Shown one piece after another: positions 1 through 12,100 of a stretch of DNA of 64,000 bases. Below the pieces are notes generated by a model. It did not search any database and was not told where the DNA came from. It saw nothing but the letters and a program-made list of their open reading frames with translations. Within the stretch, counting starts at the first letter, position 1. Every line of letters starts with the position of its first letter. Source of the DNA: Phoronis australis (taxonomy: Eukaryota > Phoronida > Phoronidae); contig NMRA01000729.1 in assembly GCA_002633005.1 (NCBI GenBank), positions 62,001-126,000 on the forward strand, given 5' to 3'. The translations under genes were made by a program, and so were the position numbers.

Positions 1-2636
1 GACAGCTATCAAGTCTTTACTTGGTGATCTTGATTGTGAAAGTACCCGATCACGATGGTAACGATACCCAAGTCAGATTAGCAACACCGCTAACTTGCAG
101 AACGCACTCTGTGTAAGGTTGCCTGCTTGCAACACGAATTCGCTGTTAAACTTTTAATTGATGATTTTGACTGGCAAAATATTTGGTGACCACGGCTTCC
201 AAGGAGTTGCCATAAAAAATATAACTCTTGATTTTGTCCGACTGACGAGCGCTGCAGGCGATAAATAATTGCATCATCTGTTTTGGCCTGTATACTTGCG
301 AGTTCTGACACGTGGTGACGTTTGACTGTTGACACCAAAAAGCTCTGATATCGAAATCGAAAATTTCGCTGGTGATCTGTACACTGGGCGAAATTTGAGG
401 GCCAAGCTTTTCGGAGAGCAAAAGTGATACGATCTTTGCCGCATGAAACCTGACTCAGTGTACCCGCGAAACGTTCGCAGTGACACTGTTAGATGTTTCA
501 TACACCTTGCGACTTATCCAGTCAGGACCGTAGCTAATAACAAGCGGCTTTACCAGATTGTGCATACCCAAATATTCGTACTTTTATATGTGCGTGTTTT
601 GGTCTCGATTGAAGAGACGGAAACGCATATTTTCGACAATGAAACCATCGAAAGTGTTAAGTTAATAATTGTTCAAAGACTTATACCTTCGTTCAGACCC
701 CTCTCCGAATTGTTTGTCACATCCATCAGGTGTTGATGCGGTGGTGTGACGTAGGATCAGACCTGAAACGACAAGTTTTGATGTTATGGTAGTTGTCATG
801 TTGTTTAGCCCACTGTGAGTTGAAACCAGAAAACATTTTAATGAAACAGCCTCAGAGATAAGGACTGTAGGAATATATTGGCGAATACGATAATCTAACA
901 GACTGAATTGAGTTAAACGAGTTTCGGCAGGAAAACATTACAAGTTTATTATTATTATCATTATTATTATCATAATCATTATTATTATCATTATTATTAA
1001 GGATATGACAAGTGCCAAATCAACGATTTTAGCTATTTTTTCAAAGTAATTCAATAATTACTGTTCAAGTGAGAAAATAACAATTCGCTCCATTAGAAAT
1101 AGTGAACCTTTAGCCACAGAATAAATTTCATTAATGACATGTATTAAGAGTGTACTTGTACTTTGAAAATGTTAACTTCAACGCACGCCGCTGGAAATTT
1201 CGAAACGCGCAGCCAAATGTACCGTTGGTGCATACATGTAGATGGCGCTGAAGTCAAATATACACAAACTTCCATTTTAGATGTCAGTTACAGGTTGAGC
1301 ACGCTTGCGCTCCAGGTGAAATGACCTGAGTGTAACTGGTAATTCTGATCTTTTTCGTCTTTTAAGTAATTGACTTTTCTTCTTTTATTTAAACCAACAC
1401 CTTCTTTAATTTCGGAAATGTCCGAAAAAGTGAACTTCATTTTTTGAATAACGGAAAAGGGAGTTCTGTCGCAAACAAATTAATTTTTAATGCAAGGCAT
1501 AACTTCAAATTATATGAAAAATATTATAATAATATTCCAATCACGGTGGAAACTTGTTTTTCACTCCAACAACACAACAACTTGTATGAGCAATGACATT
1601 TTTAAACCAACAGCATCTTCATCGTCGCAATCGCATAAAGTTACAATTAAGTCTAAAAGTTCATATTAATGGGTGAAATAAACGACTGAGTTCAAAGTAC
1701 GACTTCGTGAGAAGACTTTTGTTTAAAAGTCAACAAAAGTTTTCCAAGATCTTGTTTGTGCATTTTTCATGTGAATGGTGTTCTTACGGGGACGCTCTTT
1801 TGAGGGTGCAATTTTTTGGAAGTTCCTAATAGACGTTAGCATAAGCCTTAAACTTCCAACTGGAAACTACACGTAATAAGTGCTGAAACTCGATGCAAGT
1901 CCATTTGCAATCACGAATATGTACAGGTACAGTAGGCCCAGGAGTACTGAGCGAACCTTTACTGCATTCAGCGCCCCTCAGCTTGCCAAATAGCAGTGCG
2001 TATTTTTTGATGATAGGGTGCGCCAGTGATGCTCCCCGATATTCTACATTAGTTTCCTTCCTCCCAAAAAAACTCGATTGCGCGCAGAAGTAAGTTGCAA
2101 TCAACAACTGAGTCGGAAAGCTTTTCGAAATGTTCAATAACCGGAATAAAAATGTTTCCATTTTATTCCGCACTCAGTTTAGAAATAATGTACATGTATG
2201 GGTTCAGAATGACTGTTAGTTCGTTATTGCTTCAGACCAGGCTAAATAGATGTCAACTTGCTACGTGAACGTTACTGCCCTGAAACCAAAAATTCAATAC
2301 ATAAGAAGCCGATGCAATGGTACCTACATGCTTGAGAAACGGTGTCTGAAGTTCAGGTTAACCTTGTCATACGCAATTCACCCCAGTGACACTAATATGC
2401 AATTGCATTTGAAATTACGTTAACATGTCACAAACCGTTGTTTTTCCTTGTGTTGTCTTCCTGGTTTTGGTAATAGTCACTCATAGGGGTCTGAATTTTG
2501 CCCGACTAATTCTCACTCAGTTTCCTGAATTTTCATGTCACCCCGGGTGATTGAATATTGAGCAAGTAACTAAGCTAATTATAAAAACACGCCGCACGCG
2601 ACATTCTCTCGCATCACAACATGTATGCAAATCAAT
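1..2636. repeat. Left arm, part 1, of a large diverged inverted repeat
   Basis: Matches the reverse complement of 18775-20695 (for 576-2636) and 23995-24490 (for 1-575), at roughly three-quarters to four-fifths identity by eye. Clear anchors are the block around 1190-1330 (AGATGGCGCTGAAGTCAAAT; mirrored near 20035-20165) and 2470-2636 (mirrored near 18775-18930). The arm runs off the window start. A frame at 443-736 shares TVRCFIHL and NKRLYQIVH with a reverse-strand frame at 23904-24254, so the repeat probably once coded for a protein I cannot name. Confidence 0.75.
945..1000. repeat. (TTA)n/(TCA)n microsatellite
   Basis: Imperfect ATT/ATC trinucleotide run inside the inverted-repeat arm; absent from the mirrored position near 20.3 kb. 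Confidence 0.9.
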
Positions 2637-3029
2637 AGATTTTTTTTATTCTCCCAGTTCAACATAAGCAAGGACAATGGTCTGGGATTCCCTTGCCATT
2701 GAAAGAAAAGTTTACTACGCTAAAAGTATACTTGAACTGGATTTTGGAAATACATTTAAAAACATACAAGACAGTGCACTAGTAAATGCCTCTGAAAAAA
2801 GGAGAGAGTATTTTGGAGCGATGAAATATCCTTACATTGCAATTAAATTATACATTTTGACCATCTGTTTGTAAACTTTTTATTTCTATTTTTTGAATAA
2901 ATGCATTTTTCACAGGAGTAATATAGTTCAATTTTTGTCAATTTAATTAAATTTGAATGTTTACCATTGAAACGTTGCTTATATAAATGGAACTTGGAAA
3001 GACACAAGATTAAATTTTGAATTGGCTGG
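2637..3029. other. Intergenic stretch, no gene seen
   Basis: Lies between the inverted-repeat arm and the reverse-strand LINE. It contains a 65-codon open frame at 2677-2874 that may be LINE-derived, but no recognisable motif. Confidence 0.4.
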
Positions 3030-4745
3030 CTTCTACATCTGTTTCCAAAGCAAATTGTAAGTACATTTGTACCCAGAGAAATATTGGGTTTTTTCAAACC
3101 CAGTCTTCAACATTGTTCCAAAAATTTTGAACAGTATCACATTGCCAGTATAAGTTAAGCAAAGTCTCAGGTTCCCACTTACAAAACGTACACAAGGGGG
3201 AGTTACTGACCCCAATTGTAACAAGATAAGAGTTACAGCTGATTATCCTATTTGACAGTCTAAATAGAAACCAACGAAGTTTTGCATCAAGTGTAAAGTT
3301 CACAAAGTAGGCTTTTTCCACCATTCAAAAGTGTCTGGTATGGCAAGTTCTGCCTGCCACCTCATCTCAGACCAAGGCTTAGAATATTTGTGTAGCACAA
3401 AAGTGTTGTATACATGTTTCGTGCCCTTTTTGTCTGCAAGTAATAATTGGACAAAAACTGGGATACAGGGTGCATAGAAGAAAATTTTGTCTCTTTTTAG
3501 ATTTTCCATTTTGATTAACAGCCTATCTGAGCCCATTAACATTCTAAAATTGAACTTTTTGCAAAAATCATCAAGAGATAACAAATATCCATGCTCGTCT
3601 AGTAGGTCTGAGATATAATAAACACCCATTTCAAACCATTTTCTCCAAAACACTGTTTCTCCACCAATCAAAACATTAGTGTTATACCAAATTGGTTGAT
3701 AAGGTATTTCCTGCTGAAAACTCATATAGAAAGTTAAATAGTTCCTTACAAAAAGTTTCTCATTTTGACATGCGGCATGCAGTGCTGTAGTGGGCCAAGA
3801 TGGAGGTAGGTGCAGCCAACCACCTTTTTGCACTTTAACTTAGCACCTACCCACTGTCAAAAGGAGGCCTTCATGTTTGTGAGTCAAATTCTGGGAGTTC
3901 AATGTTCCTTTAAAATTCTGCGCTCAAGGGGATACGATGGGCTTTGGGTGCCTACATGTACTTACCTCAAATTTTACCACTAGAGCACTGGCGGAATGTT
4001 TGTAGAAATACTTCCCAAATGTTAGACAATCCAATGATACTAAATCAGTGTTTAATAGAAGACTTAACCATGCTGTAGAATTTGTGGCTTTTAACGTCCT
4101 ACGCTTCCATGTTAACTGCTTTTAGAAAGAGTAAACATCTATCAGTTTACAACCACCAGAGTCATAATGTTGAATCATGGTTTTGCGATTAATTCTGTCC
4201 CATTTTCCTCTCCAAATGTAACTAAAAACAGTTTTTCTAAATCTTTACAGAACAGATTGCTGGGGACTGGCAAATATGACAAAACATGGATCAGTTTTCG
4301 GAGAAGAAATGATTTGACCACAGTAACTTTGCCAAGAGTAACTTTCTTTTTGACCATCTTATATTTTCCTTTTTAGTTTCAACCAACTTGCGATCAATTA
4401 CTCATTTCCTGGATGTCGGTAGAAAAAACATTCCCGAGCATAGTAAACAGTGAGATAGGCCATTTTAAATTCTTTTTCAGAACAAACCCTTAAATTGCTT
4501 TGCGTCATACAACCTATCTAGACACAAGTTGTTTTTCCTAATTTTGAGTACTTTGAGAACTGGTCAAGTAGATCAAGGGAGTTTTTAATGGTCTTCCGGA
4601 AGCATCGAGGATGATAGCAATGTCTTCTGCATATTGTACTAGTTTAAATTCTTTAACATCAATCTAGATACATTTTATATTTTTGTTTTTCCTGAAGAGA
4701 TTTCCCATAATTTTAGCACATAGCAGAAAAGATAGGGAATGCAAC
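3030..4745 (-). mobile_element. Decayed L1/Tx1-like LINE, 3' half of ORF2
   Basis: Read on the minus strand from 4745 down: a frame with LFLLCAKIMGN-like residues, the reverse transcriptase motif C as VQYAEDIAIILDAS (normally YADD), LGKVTVVKSFLL (4175-4357), QPIWYNTNVLIGGETVFWRK (within 3300-3833) and a CTFCKWEPE..L..LYWQC zinc-finger-like end (3094-3324). This order is typical of L1/Tx1-clade ORF2. Several frameshifts and stops make it a pseudogene. No 5' half is present. Confidence 0.82.
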
Positions 4746-4929
4746 CGCTAACCATTTCAAAAGGCAGGGAAACCACCTAAAATATAGAAAAGCGTTACAA
4801 TGGCCTCTCATGAAGATGTTGGTTTAAAAGTTCCAGACATGACCCTTATAAAGGAAGGCCTTTTAGTCAACTGGAAGTTGGAAGTTTTATCCACAATTTA
4901 TCCTCCAGAGTTGTGGTGGTGAGCTGTTT

Positions 4930-6095
4930 TGGTCATGTAATTTTAAAGTAAACAAACTGTTTAGAACGGTAAATGATGTTTTATTGAGAAGTTATGTTGG
5001 TGAGTGAGAAGTTGAATCATAATGCTTTTAAGGATGTGCCTGTTTGTGATCAAATTATATGGCATAACAGAGAGATAACACTTAATACTTAATAATAAGT
5101 CACTATATTATAAAGAGTTTGCTAAGAATGGGCTATGTTTCATCAATGACTTTCTTGATGCTGAAAATAAGATTTTATCGTGGGAGGTGCTCGAGGCAAA
5201 ATATAAGTTGAAAGATTCGCAAATTCTCAGTTTTAATTCAGTATGTATTTTATCTAGAAAAAATGATCAAAGCCATCAGCGATTGGTTGGCTGCAACAAT
5301 AAAATTTGGTTAGATTATAAAAAATGCAAAAGGAAAAATCAAGAGTACTTTGTTACAAAAGTATTGCAAAAAAAACAGATAATTATGAAAAATTGTCGCA
5401 GCAATACTCAAAACAAGATATCCAAAAAATTCATTCCTTGCCTTTTACACTTCCCATCGATCCATGCATTAAATCTTTTAAGTATATGTTGTTACATAAC
5501 AGAATGTATACTAACTCTTTGTTATGTAAGATGAAGATTGTTAATTCAGATAAATGTCCCTATTGTAATCTAGTACAGAGTACTGAACACATGTTTTTCC
5601 TTTGTGATGTAGTGCAAAGATTGTTGATTAATGTTCAGGATATTTTGACATCTTCCCTTAAGGAAGAAGTCAGAATAACCAAAAATGAATTCATGTTTTG
5701 CCATTTAAGTTCTGAATTCTCCCTGTTGATTAATTATGTTATCACTATTGCCCAATATTTATTTATTTACGTAGCCAACAACAGTTGCATCCAGATTGGT
5801 CCGCCCTTAAGTAATTCGTGTCAAAGTATATTAAAATTACAATATTTAATTTTGAAAATCAAAAAGAACCAGGCCAACATTAATATTACAATGTGGGAGA
5901 GCATCATTGCTGCCATGCAATTAATCCGTAATAGCTGCAATATATTTAATTCATATATTGTTTAATGGTATTACTATTAAATGATGAAGTGTGTGTGAAT
6001 GAGTGTGTGAGAGTGAGAGTGAATGTCCTTACCCCATTCCCCCTTGTTCACCCTTTAAAAAATTATAAGTGTATATTGTTGAAGAATAAAATTGT
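4930..6095 (+). mobile_element. Decayed L1/Tx1-like LINE, ORF2 C-terminus and 3' tail
   Basis: Plus-strand fragment. Frames around 5040-5300 give CDQIIWHNREI and FINDFLDAENKILSWE; 5324-5965 is open and contains CPYCNLVQSTEHMFFLC, the C-terminal zinc-finger-like knuckle, then NITMWESIIAAMQLIR. A GTGTGTGAA-rich 3' UTR follows, with an A-rich end and AATAAAAT near 6085. Early stops and frameshifts show it is dead. It lies in opposite orientation to the LINE at 3030-4745. Confidence 0.8.
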
Positions 6096-6129
6096 TAAAA
6101 AAGAAAGAAAAATCCCATGCTAGTTTGTC

Positions 6130-6765
6130 ATACGCACCAGATCTTAAACTGTTGCCCACAACTCTAGACAAGTGTGTCATGTTCAAATTCGCAATTTTAA
6201 AGTTTGCCAATCCAAATAAACTGGCTCGGTTTTTTTAGTTGCCAATGGTTTCGATGTTAGTTTGGGTAACGGAAGTTGTCATGTTACTATAAAGAAAATA
6301 TTGAGACTACTTTTGCAAGAGTAAGGGGCCTAATACAAATATTTCTTTTTGTCAGCTAAACGGGGAAAAGTGTAGTTTCAAGGGAAAAACTAAGGCAAAT
6401 ACACGTATGTACAGTAACGCCACACGAGTTGGGTGCATGCATCGGACGGATGACGTTGACGGATTTAGCAGTCTAGTCACTTCTCTCGAGAAAATTACAA
6501 TGGGTGGAATGTTATAACAGAAATATCACCAACTAATCTCTGTTTCAGAAATAATGTTTTGATGTTCAAATTTGTAGACGATACGAGATAAGCTTTAGAT
6601 TTTAAAAAGTTGCTTTTGTTGAATTGTGCTGGTTTGAACAAATTACGTGGATTAGCTACCGCAATGCCGTTATAAAATGGCGACGGTTTTGTTACCTGTT
6701 AGTTGTTTAATCCCGTATGACAAGAAGAACGATTATCGATTATTGATTATCTATTCAATTTTAAT
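6130..6765. repeat. Left arm, part 2, of the large inverted repeat
   Basis: Mirrors 17805-18430. Shared blocks include TTATAAAATGGCGACG (6671-6686, mirrored near 17850) and GATTTTAAAAAGTTGC (near 6600, mirrored near 17920). The 3.5 kb between parts 1 and 2 is the LINE pair, whereas the right arm has only about 350 unrelated bases there, so the LINEs entered the left arm after the repeat formed. Confidence 0.72.
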
Positions 6766-6959
6766 ACAGTAAAACTAAAATTGCTAAATTACACAATTGC
6801 TAAATTACACAAATGTGATGTATTTGAGCGCGAAAACCTACTTCGAAATACTCGTCAAATTTTTCTGCAAATACTTCATTTTCCTCAATATCTCGACTAA
6901 CTCATCTAACTATGATCTCAACAACAAGAATTAAAACACGCCTGCAAAGTTACACAGAT

Positions 6960-7560
6960 GGCGAAGAAGACGAAAACCTTGTTGAAGCACTTCTGAGGGC
7001 GTTCTCAAATGACAAGATTCAACACGCCCTGTACTCCAAATTTATTTAACCACATATTTCCACCATCACGGCGAAATACGAGGATACCATACGTGGCAAA
7101 GACAGTGAGATTGTATCATTGAAAGCTGAAGTGGATCAACTCAAACTTAACCTGGATTTACAAGAACAATACAGCAGAAGAGAATGTGTCATTGTAAGTG
7201 GAATCAAAGAAGACAACAACGAGGACGTTATTAGCAAGGTTATTAACATTGGCTAAAAGATAGACATCAACTTGACACGCAAAGACATAAGCAGAGCCCA
7301 CAAACTAGGTAAACCATCAGCAAATAAAACCAGAAACCTTATGTGCAAATTCATTTCTTATACCGATCGTCTAACCTTTATCAAAAAAACGCAAACTTCT
7401 GGCCGGTGACACGATCTTGATCAGTCTAACTAAGCGACGATCAGCCTTGTTCTACAAATGCCGCCAAACGTGTAATGATAGAAACAGCCCTTGCGAGAAA
7501 ACCTGGACAACTGACATCCCACAGATCATAGATCCAGTGCAGGACATTTCTCACACTGTC
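6960..7560 (+). pseudogene. LINE ORF1 remnant (coiled coil plus RNA-binding region)
   Basis: Frames read EIVSLKAEVDQLKLNLDLQ (coiled-coil heptads), then EQYSRRECVIVSGIKED, a block very like EQYSRRNxLxxxGIPE of LINE ORF1 proteins, and DISRAHKLGKPSANKTRNLM. In-frame stops at 7052-7054 and 7254-7256 and a frameshift near 7390 break it. Confidence 0.75.
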
Positions 7561-8773
7561 ATTGTAAGTTAAACATAATATTACCAAGTAATTATGAGGT
7601 GTCATTTCTGACAGCGTGAGCAAGTTGCACTTGTATGTTTCTTTAAGATGGACTCATGTCATGCCAATGTACTGTATGTTAAGTATCAGATACAGTATAA
7701 TGTTTTGCTACTCAGAATTAATCCACCAGCCTGTCAGTATAGTAAACCAGTTATGCTTCACTTTTACCGTTCATTCACTTTTATCCTATTAGCACCCCCT
7801 GGTGGTTCATATTCCAACAACACAAGCCTCTGGTGTTTTCTTCCACGACAGTATGTCCATTTTTTCCATTCAGTTTGACTAGTCCTCAATGTTTTCGTAT
7901 CTCTTACGTACCATAACCCTAATGTGTACACACTAGGCCAGTAACTCGTTTTTAACCCAATGAAGTAAAATTGTAATTCTCTGAACCTCGCCCCTCGCTG
8001 ATTTTGTCCCGTTAGGCCTGAACGGCCATGTTCGTGGGCTTATTAAGTGTTCGTAAATGTAAGTTAGTACGGTTGATGATTACTGCGCACCTGTGGTGCG
8101 CTTGGTAAGCAATCTGGAAACCTTACACGAACGATATGCCGACATCCCGATTATGTTTCTGACGTTCATTACCTAATGTTTAACTCGTGATTTACACCTG
8201 GTATTTTAATTTCCATTTGTTACCGAGAAAAACTGTGCAAACAAACCAAGACAAACCCTCGCAAAACACAATCCAACGCTACATGCTACAACAATCTTAA
8301 AGAATACAACACGATTCTCAAAAAAACCATTGGTTCCTCCAAGCAATCTTACTATTATGACACATTCGAAAAAGGGAAGTCTGATATAAATAAAACATGG
8401 GATACAATAAAGACAATTATGAACAACGGCGTCCGAACAAAAATGATACCCCAGAATGTCTCTTACGTTCAGATAACACTAAAACCAGTGACCTACCCGA
8501 AATGGCAAGTTTATTCAACACCTACTTTACCCAAATCGGTCCATAGCTTTCTGGATTAATAACCTTGATAAAAAACAAAAATTTCGAAGAGTATCTTCCC
8601 ACGCCAAACAAATTTAAGTTATCTTTCAAACTAATTTATAATAAACATTTACTAGATATTATAAGAGACATGGATGCAAAAATAGTACTGGTCATGACAA
8701 TTTATCATCTAGAATTATCAAACTAAGCAGTCCTTTTATAATTGAACCTCTCACGACCATCTTCAACCAGTGC

Positions 8774-9448
8774 TTGCTCACTGGTATATTTCCAGATGTT
8801 CTAAAGATTGCTAAGGTAATCCCAGTTCTTAAACAACATGGTTTGGACCCAGAGCACCAAGGCAGTTACAGACACATTTCTATTCTTCCAACAATCTCAA
8901 AAATTATAAAAAAAAATATCCGTACTCAACTTTCAACTTTCCTAAATGAAAATGATATTCTTAATAAACATCAATATGGTTTCAGGAAATGTCACTCTAC
9001 AAAACTTGCTTCGCTTGAACTTTTAGACCGCATTTGTCCCCATCTTGATAATGACATGAATCCCCTGGTCATCTTTCTCGATCTCTCTAAAGCTTTCAAC
9101 ACAATAGACCATCAAATACTCTTCCAAACGATAGATCACTATGGTATTACTGGAGTTCAGTATACACTGTTTAAAAGTTATCTCTCAAACCCCACCCATT
9201 ATGTTTCACTAAGATATACAACTTCCAGTTGGTTACCAATATCTACCAGAGTTCCCCAAGGCTCTGTCCTTGGCCCACTTCTCTTCCTAGTTTACATAAA
9301 TGATCTTTCGTTTTCTTTTCCCATGGACATACTTCTTTATGCTGACGACACTTGCCTCATCGCACCTTACAAACTGACTGAATCTTCCCAACACACTTTA
9401 CAGCAATCAAACACCATCAACAACAACCTTAAATCTATTTCAGACTGA
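8774..9448 (+). pseudogene. LINE reverse transcriptase core
   Basis: The longest open frame of the LINE, 224 codons. It shows IAKVIPVLK, a mutated YRHISILPTISKI (normally YRPISLLP), HQYGFRKCHST, FLDLSKAFNTIDH (motif A, Asp), VPQGSVLGPLLFLVYINDL (motif B) and LLYADDTCLI (motif C with intact YADD). The frame upstream and downstream is broken. The first in-frame ATG is not a biological start; the real ORF2 began far upstream. Confidence 0.88.
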
Positions 9449-10520
9449 TTTTCCGTAAACAAACTTTCAATAAACACATCAAAAAGCAAATTAATGATCT
9501 TCCACTATCCCCAAAAGAAAATTGAAAATGTATTATTCCCACCATTTATGTAAATAGCAAAACAATATGTCATGTGAACAGTTTTCCTTTCCTTGGTATT
9601 ATTGTTGACAAAAACGTCTAATGGTCCCCCACATTAATCTAATCTCAAACTAAACAATCTCGGTGGACTCATATATAAATTCAAATCTTATCATCTTCTT
9701 CCAACTCTCGAGTTAATATATAATCCACTTGTCCTCCCACATTTAAACTGTGGAATTGCAACTTGGGGTTTTGGCAACACTAAGAAACTTCAGACAGCCC
9801 AGAAGAGAATCCTTGGGAATATATCAAATTCCAGTTACAGTATAATGCTCATTGTCTGCCCATATGTAAGGAAATTTGCCTCCCTCTACTTCAAGACATC
9901 TTTAAAATCTCAACTGCAAAATTTTACAACAAATTTCTCAATAATTAGCTTCCTAAGTATTTTTACACTAACAACTTCTTTAGTAAACCCACCCAATATA
10001 AACCAACGAGACACATTAAAACTCCTACATACCTGAATCAATACTCAGCTGCTTTTCCGACAATACAACCCAAAATGTTAATTCCTCCGTCTAACAAATT
10101 GTCACCAAGAGCCTGTATTAGATTTGAGATTCCTCGACTAATAAACAACAATGAAATACCAGTCTCTGCTCTAGATATGATAAAAACATTCTTTGCAAGC
10201 ATTCTCCAGGTTCTTAACCAATTTTATTATTAGCAACTATGATCCAGTTCGTCATATTTCCAATTGCTTCATATGTAACAGTATCTAATTGAATTCTCAT
10301 AATCTCCTGAGCTGCGCCAGTCCACTTCTTGGTTCCTGGCGTGTCGGTCTTTTTCAGCACTAATTCACTTTGTTTTCTTAATATTCCTACTGATTTTTGC
10401 ATTACCATTTATTTATTTTGTACAGGGGACCGTCTTAATAGCGGTCAATAACCTTTAGAAGGCCTCCTAATTGAAATCAAAATTTAATCATTGTAGTATT
10501 ATAATTTAACGTAAATAAAG

Positions 10521-11900
10521 GGGGTTTTCTCTCTGTTTTCTCTCTCAATTCAACAGCTGGCAGGTTTTGGATAAGGAAATATCATAGTGGAAATGTACAA
10601 AAGCATCCTTTTGATGTCATCGAGCGCGAAAAGAACACAGATGACTCGTAACAGACATTTCTTATTGATTCCTCAGCAGCTGTCTACAGCACACAATGAA
10701 ACAGTGCAGCCAAGAACGACAGTACTTACACGCAGTTATTAGAAACGCCGCCAGATCTCGAGTCATCGTCACTGGAAGAACTGTGCTGCGCTTTTAACTT
10801 CCCGGAGCATATCACTGTTTGTTTTATTAGCAGAAATGGTAATCAAAATAAGATATCATTTTCCGCTATGTAGGTCACATCGCTTTAACCATGATGCGAC
10901 GGTTGAAATTCGATATACGGAAGGTTTGTTTTTAGACATAAAAAGCACTATAATAATACATCAAGAATTCGTTAATCCAAAGTTACACTGACATGTTTTC
11001 AACAAAAAGTTATAAAATGTAAATGATGTAGTCACAAAAGCTCCGTGATAATGTACACATACTGAAAACCATTCGTGTTGTTATCAATATCTTTGAATTT
11101 AGTATTATAAATGACAGTATCTAAGAAGGACGTTAAAAAATGGAATGTCGTGTTCAGAAAACTTGTCTCCGATATAAATGCGTCTTAAATATTATTTTTT
11201 CAGAATCTCACTTGCCATTTTCGACACTGTGATTGCAATAGCGACGGACACTGTTTGTTTTGGTTCTTTGCTTCCATTGCATGTTGTTGTTTTTTTATAT
11301 CTGCGAAATGTGTGTTAGAGTAAAACGGTTGCAGCGAAACTTTTGTAGAGCAAATTAAGTCAGATTTGGTTGGAATGTTTTCTTTTGGTTTTTTTAATAG
11401 TCTAAGAATCCAAAGGTTTAATATACAATAGTACTGAGGTCCAACTATTATTTCCCGTATTATTTTTATGCAGCTATTTATGCTAACACCTCATACCTGT
11501 TTTATACCGATTTGAATATCACCTCCGAAATATGGCGCTGCATGAGATTTTTAAATATGTCTTCATTTTTGCTGATTTGAATAAGCTGTGATATGTGTAG
11601 AGCAAGTTCAGGGTAGTTCAGAGATATTTCCGTGTACTTTGAACAAATACCCCGTGATTTTGGATAGATTTTAGTGAGGTCCTAGCGGAGGTCCTAGAGC
11701 TACTGAACTCTTCCCTGGTAGGTATTCACGTGTCAATCCACCTGCACCTAGTGTCTTGTTTATCGTCTGTCTTAAAACCTTCAATTTGATATGTTTAGTC
11801 ATCTGCTACTCCAATTTTGACGTTCAGTTTGCGGTTTCTTTTTGTAATTCGTAGTGGAAGTTGAGGAAATTGTAAGTATATTGTCCTCAAATATGTTGGC
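10521..11900. other. No gene or clear element seen
   Basis: AT-rich sequence with no open frame bearing a recognisable motif. A pyrimidine-rich patch near 10520-10550 follows the LINE. Confidence 0.5.
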
Positions 11901-11904
11901 GTTA

Positions 11905-12100
11905 GGGAGGAAGAGAGACAGGGGGAGGGAGGGAGGAACGGAGAGAGGGAACGAGGGGAACGCATGGGGAGGGATAAAGGGATGAGGGGAGAGGAGAGTG
12001 AGAGAGAGGGAGAGAGGGGGGGAGAGAGAGAGAGGGAGAGAGAGAGAGAGAGGAGGAGGAGGAGAGAGAGAGAGAGAGAAGGGGGAGAAAAGGAGGGTGG
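11905..12100. repeat. (GA)n-rich low-complexity tract
   Basis: About 200 bases of GAGAGG/GGGA purine repeats. All open frames across it on both strands are low-complexity artefacts. Confidence 0.93.

Larger units (their letters stand above)
6890..10520 (+). mobile_element. Non-LTR retrotransposon with ORF1 and RT remnants, endonuclease missing
   Basis: ORF1-like coding about 6960-7560, the N-terminal linker of RT about 8240-8760, an open RT core 8774-9448, degraded thumb and C-terminus to about 10200, and a 3' region with a GGACCGTC..AATAGCGGTC hairpin near 10428-10450. The stretch 7570-8230, where the endonuclease should be, holds no recognisable coding. Stops and frameshifts are scattered throughout, so the copy is inactive. 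Confidence 0.8.
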
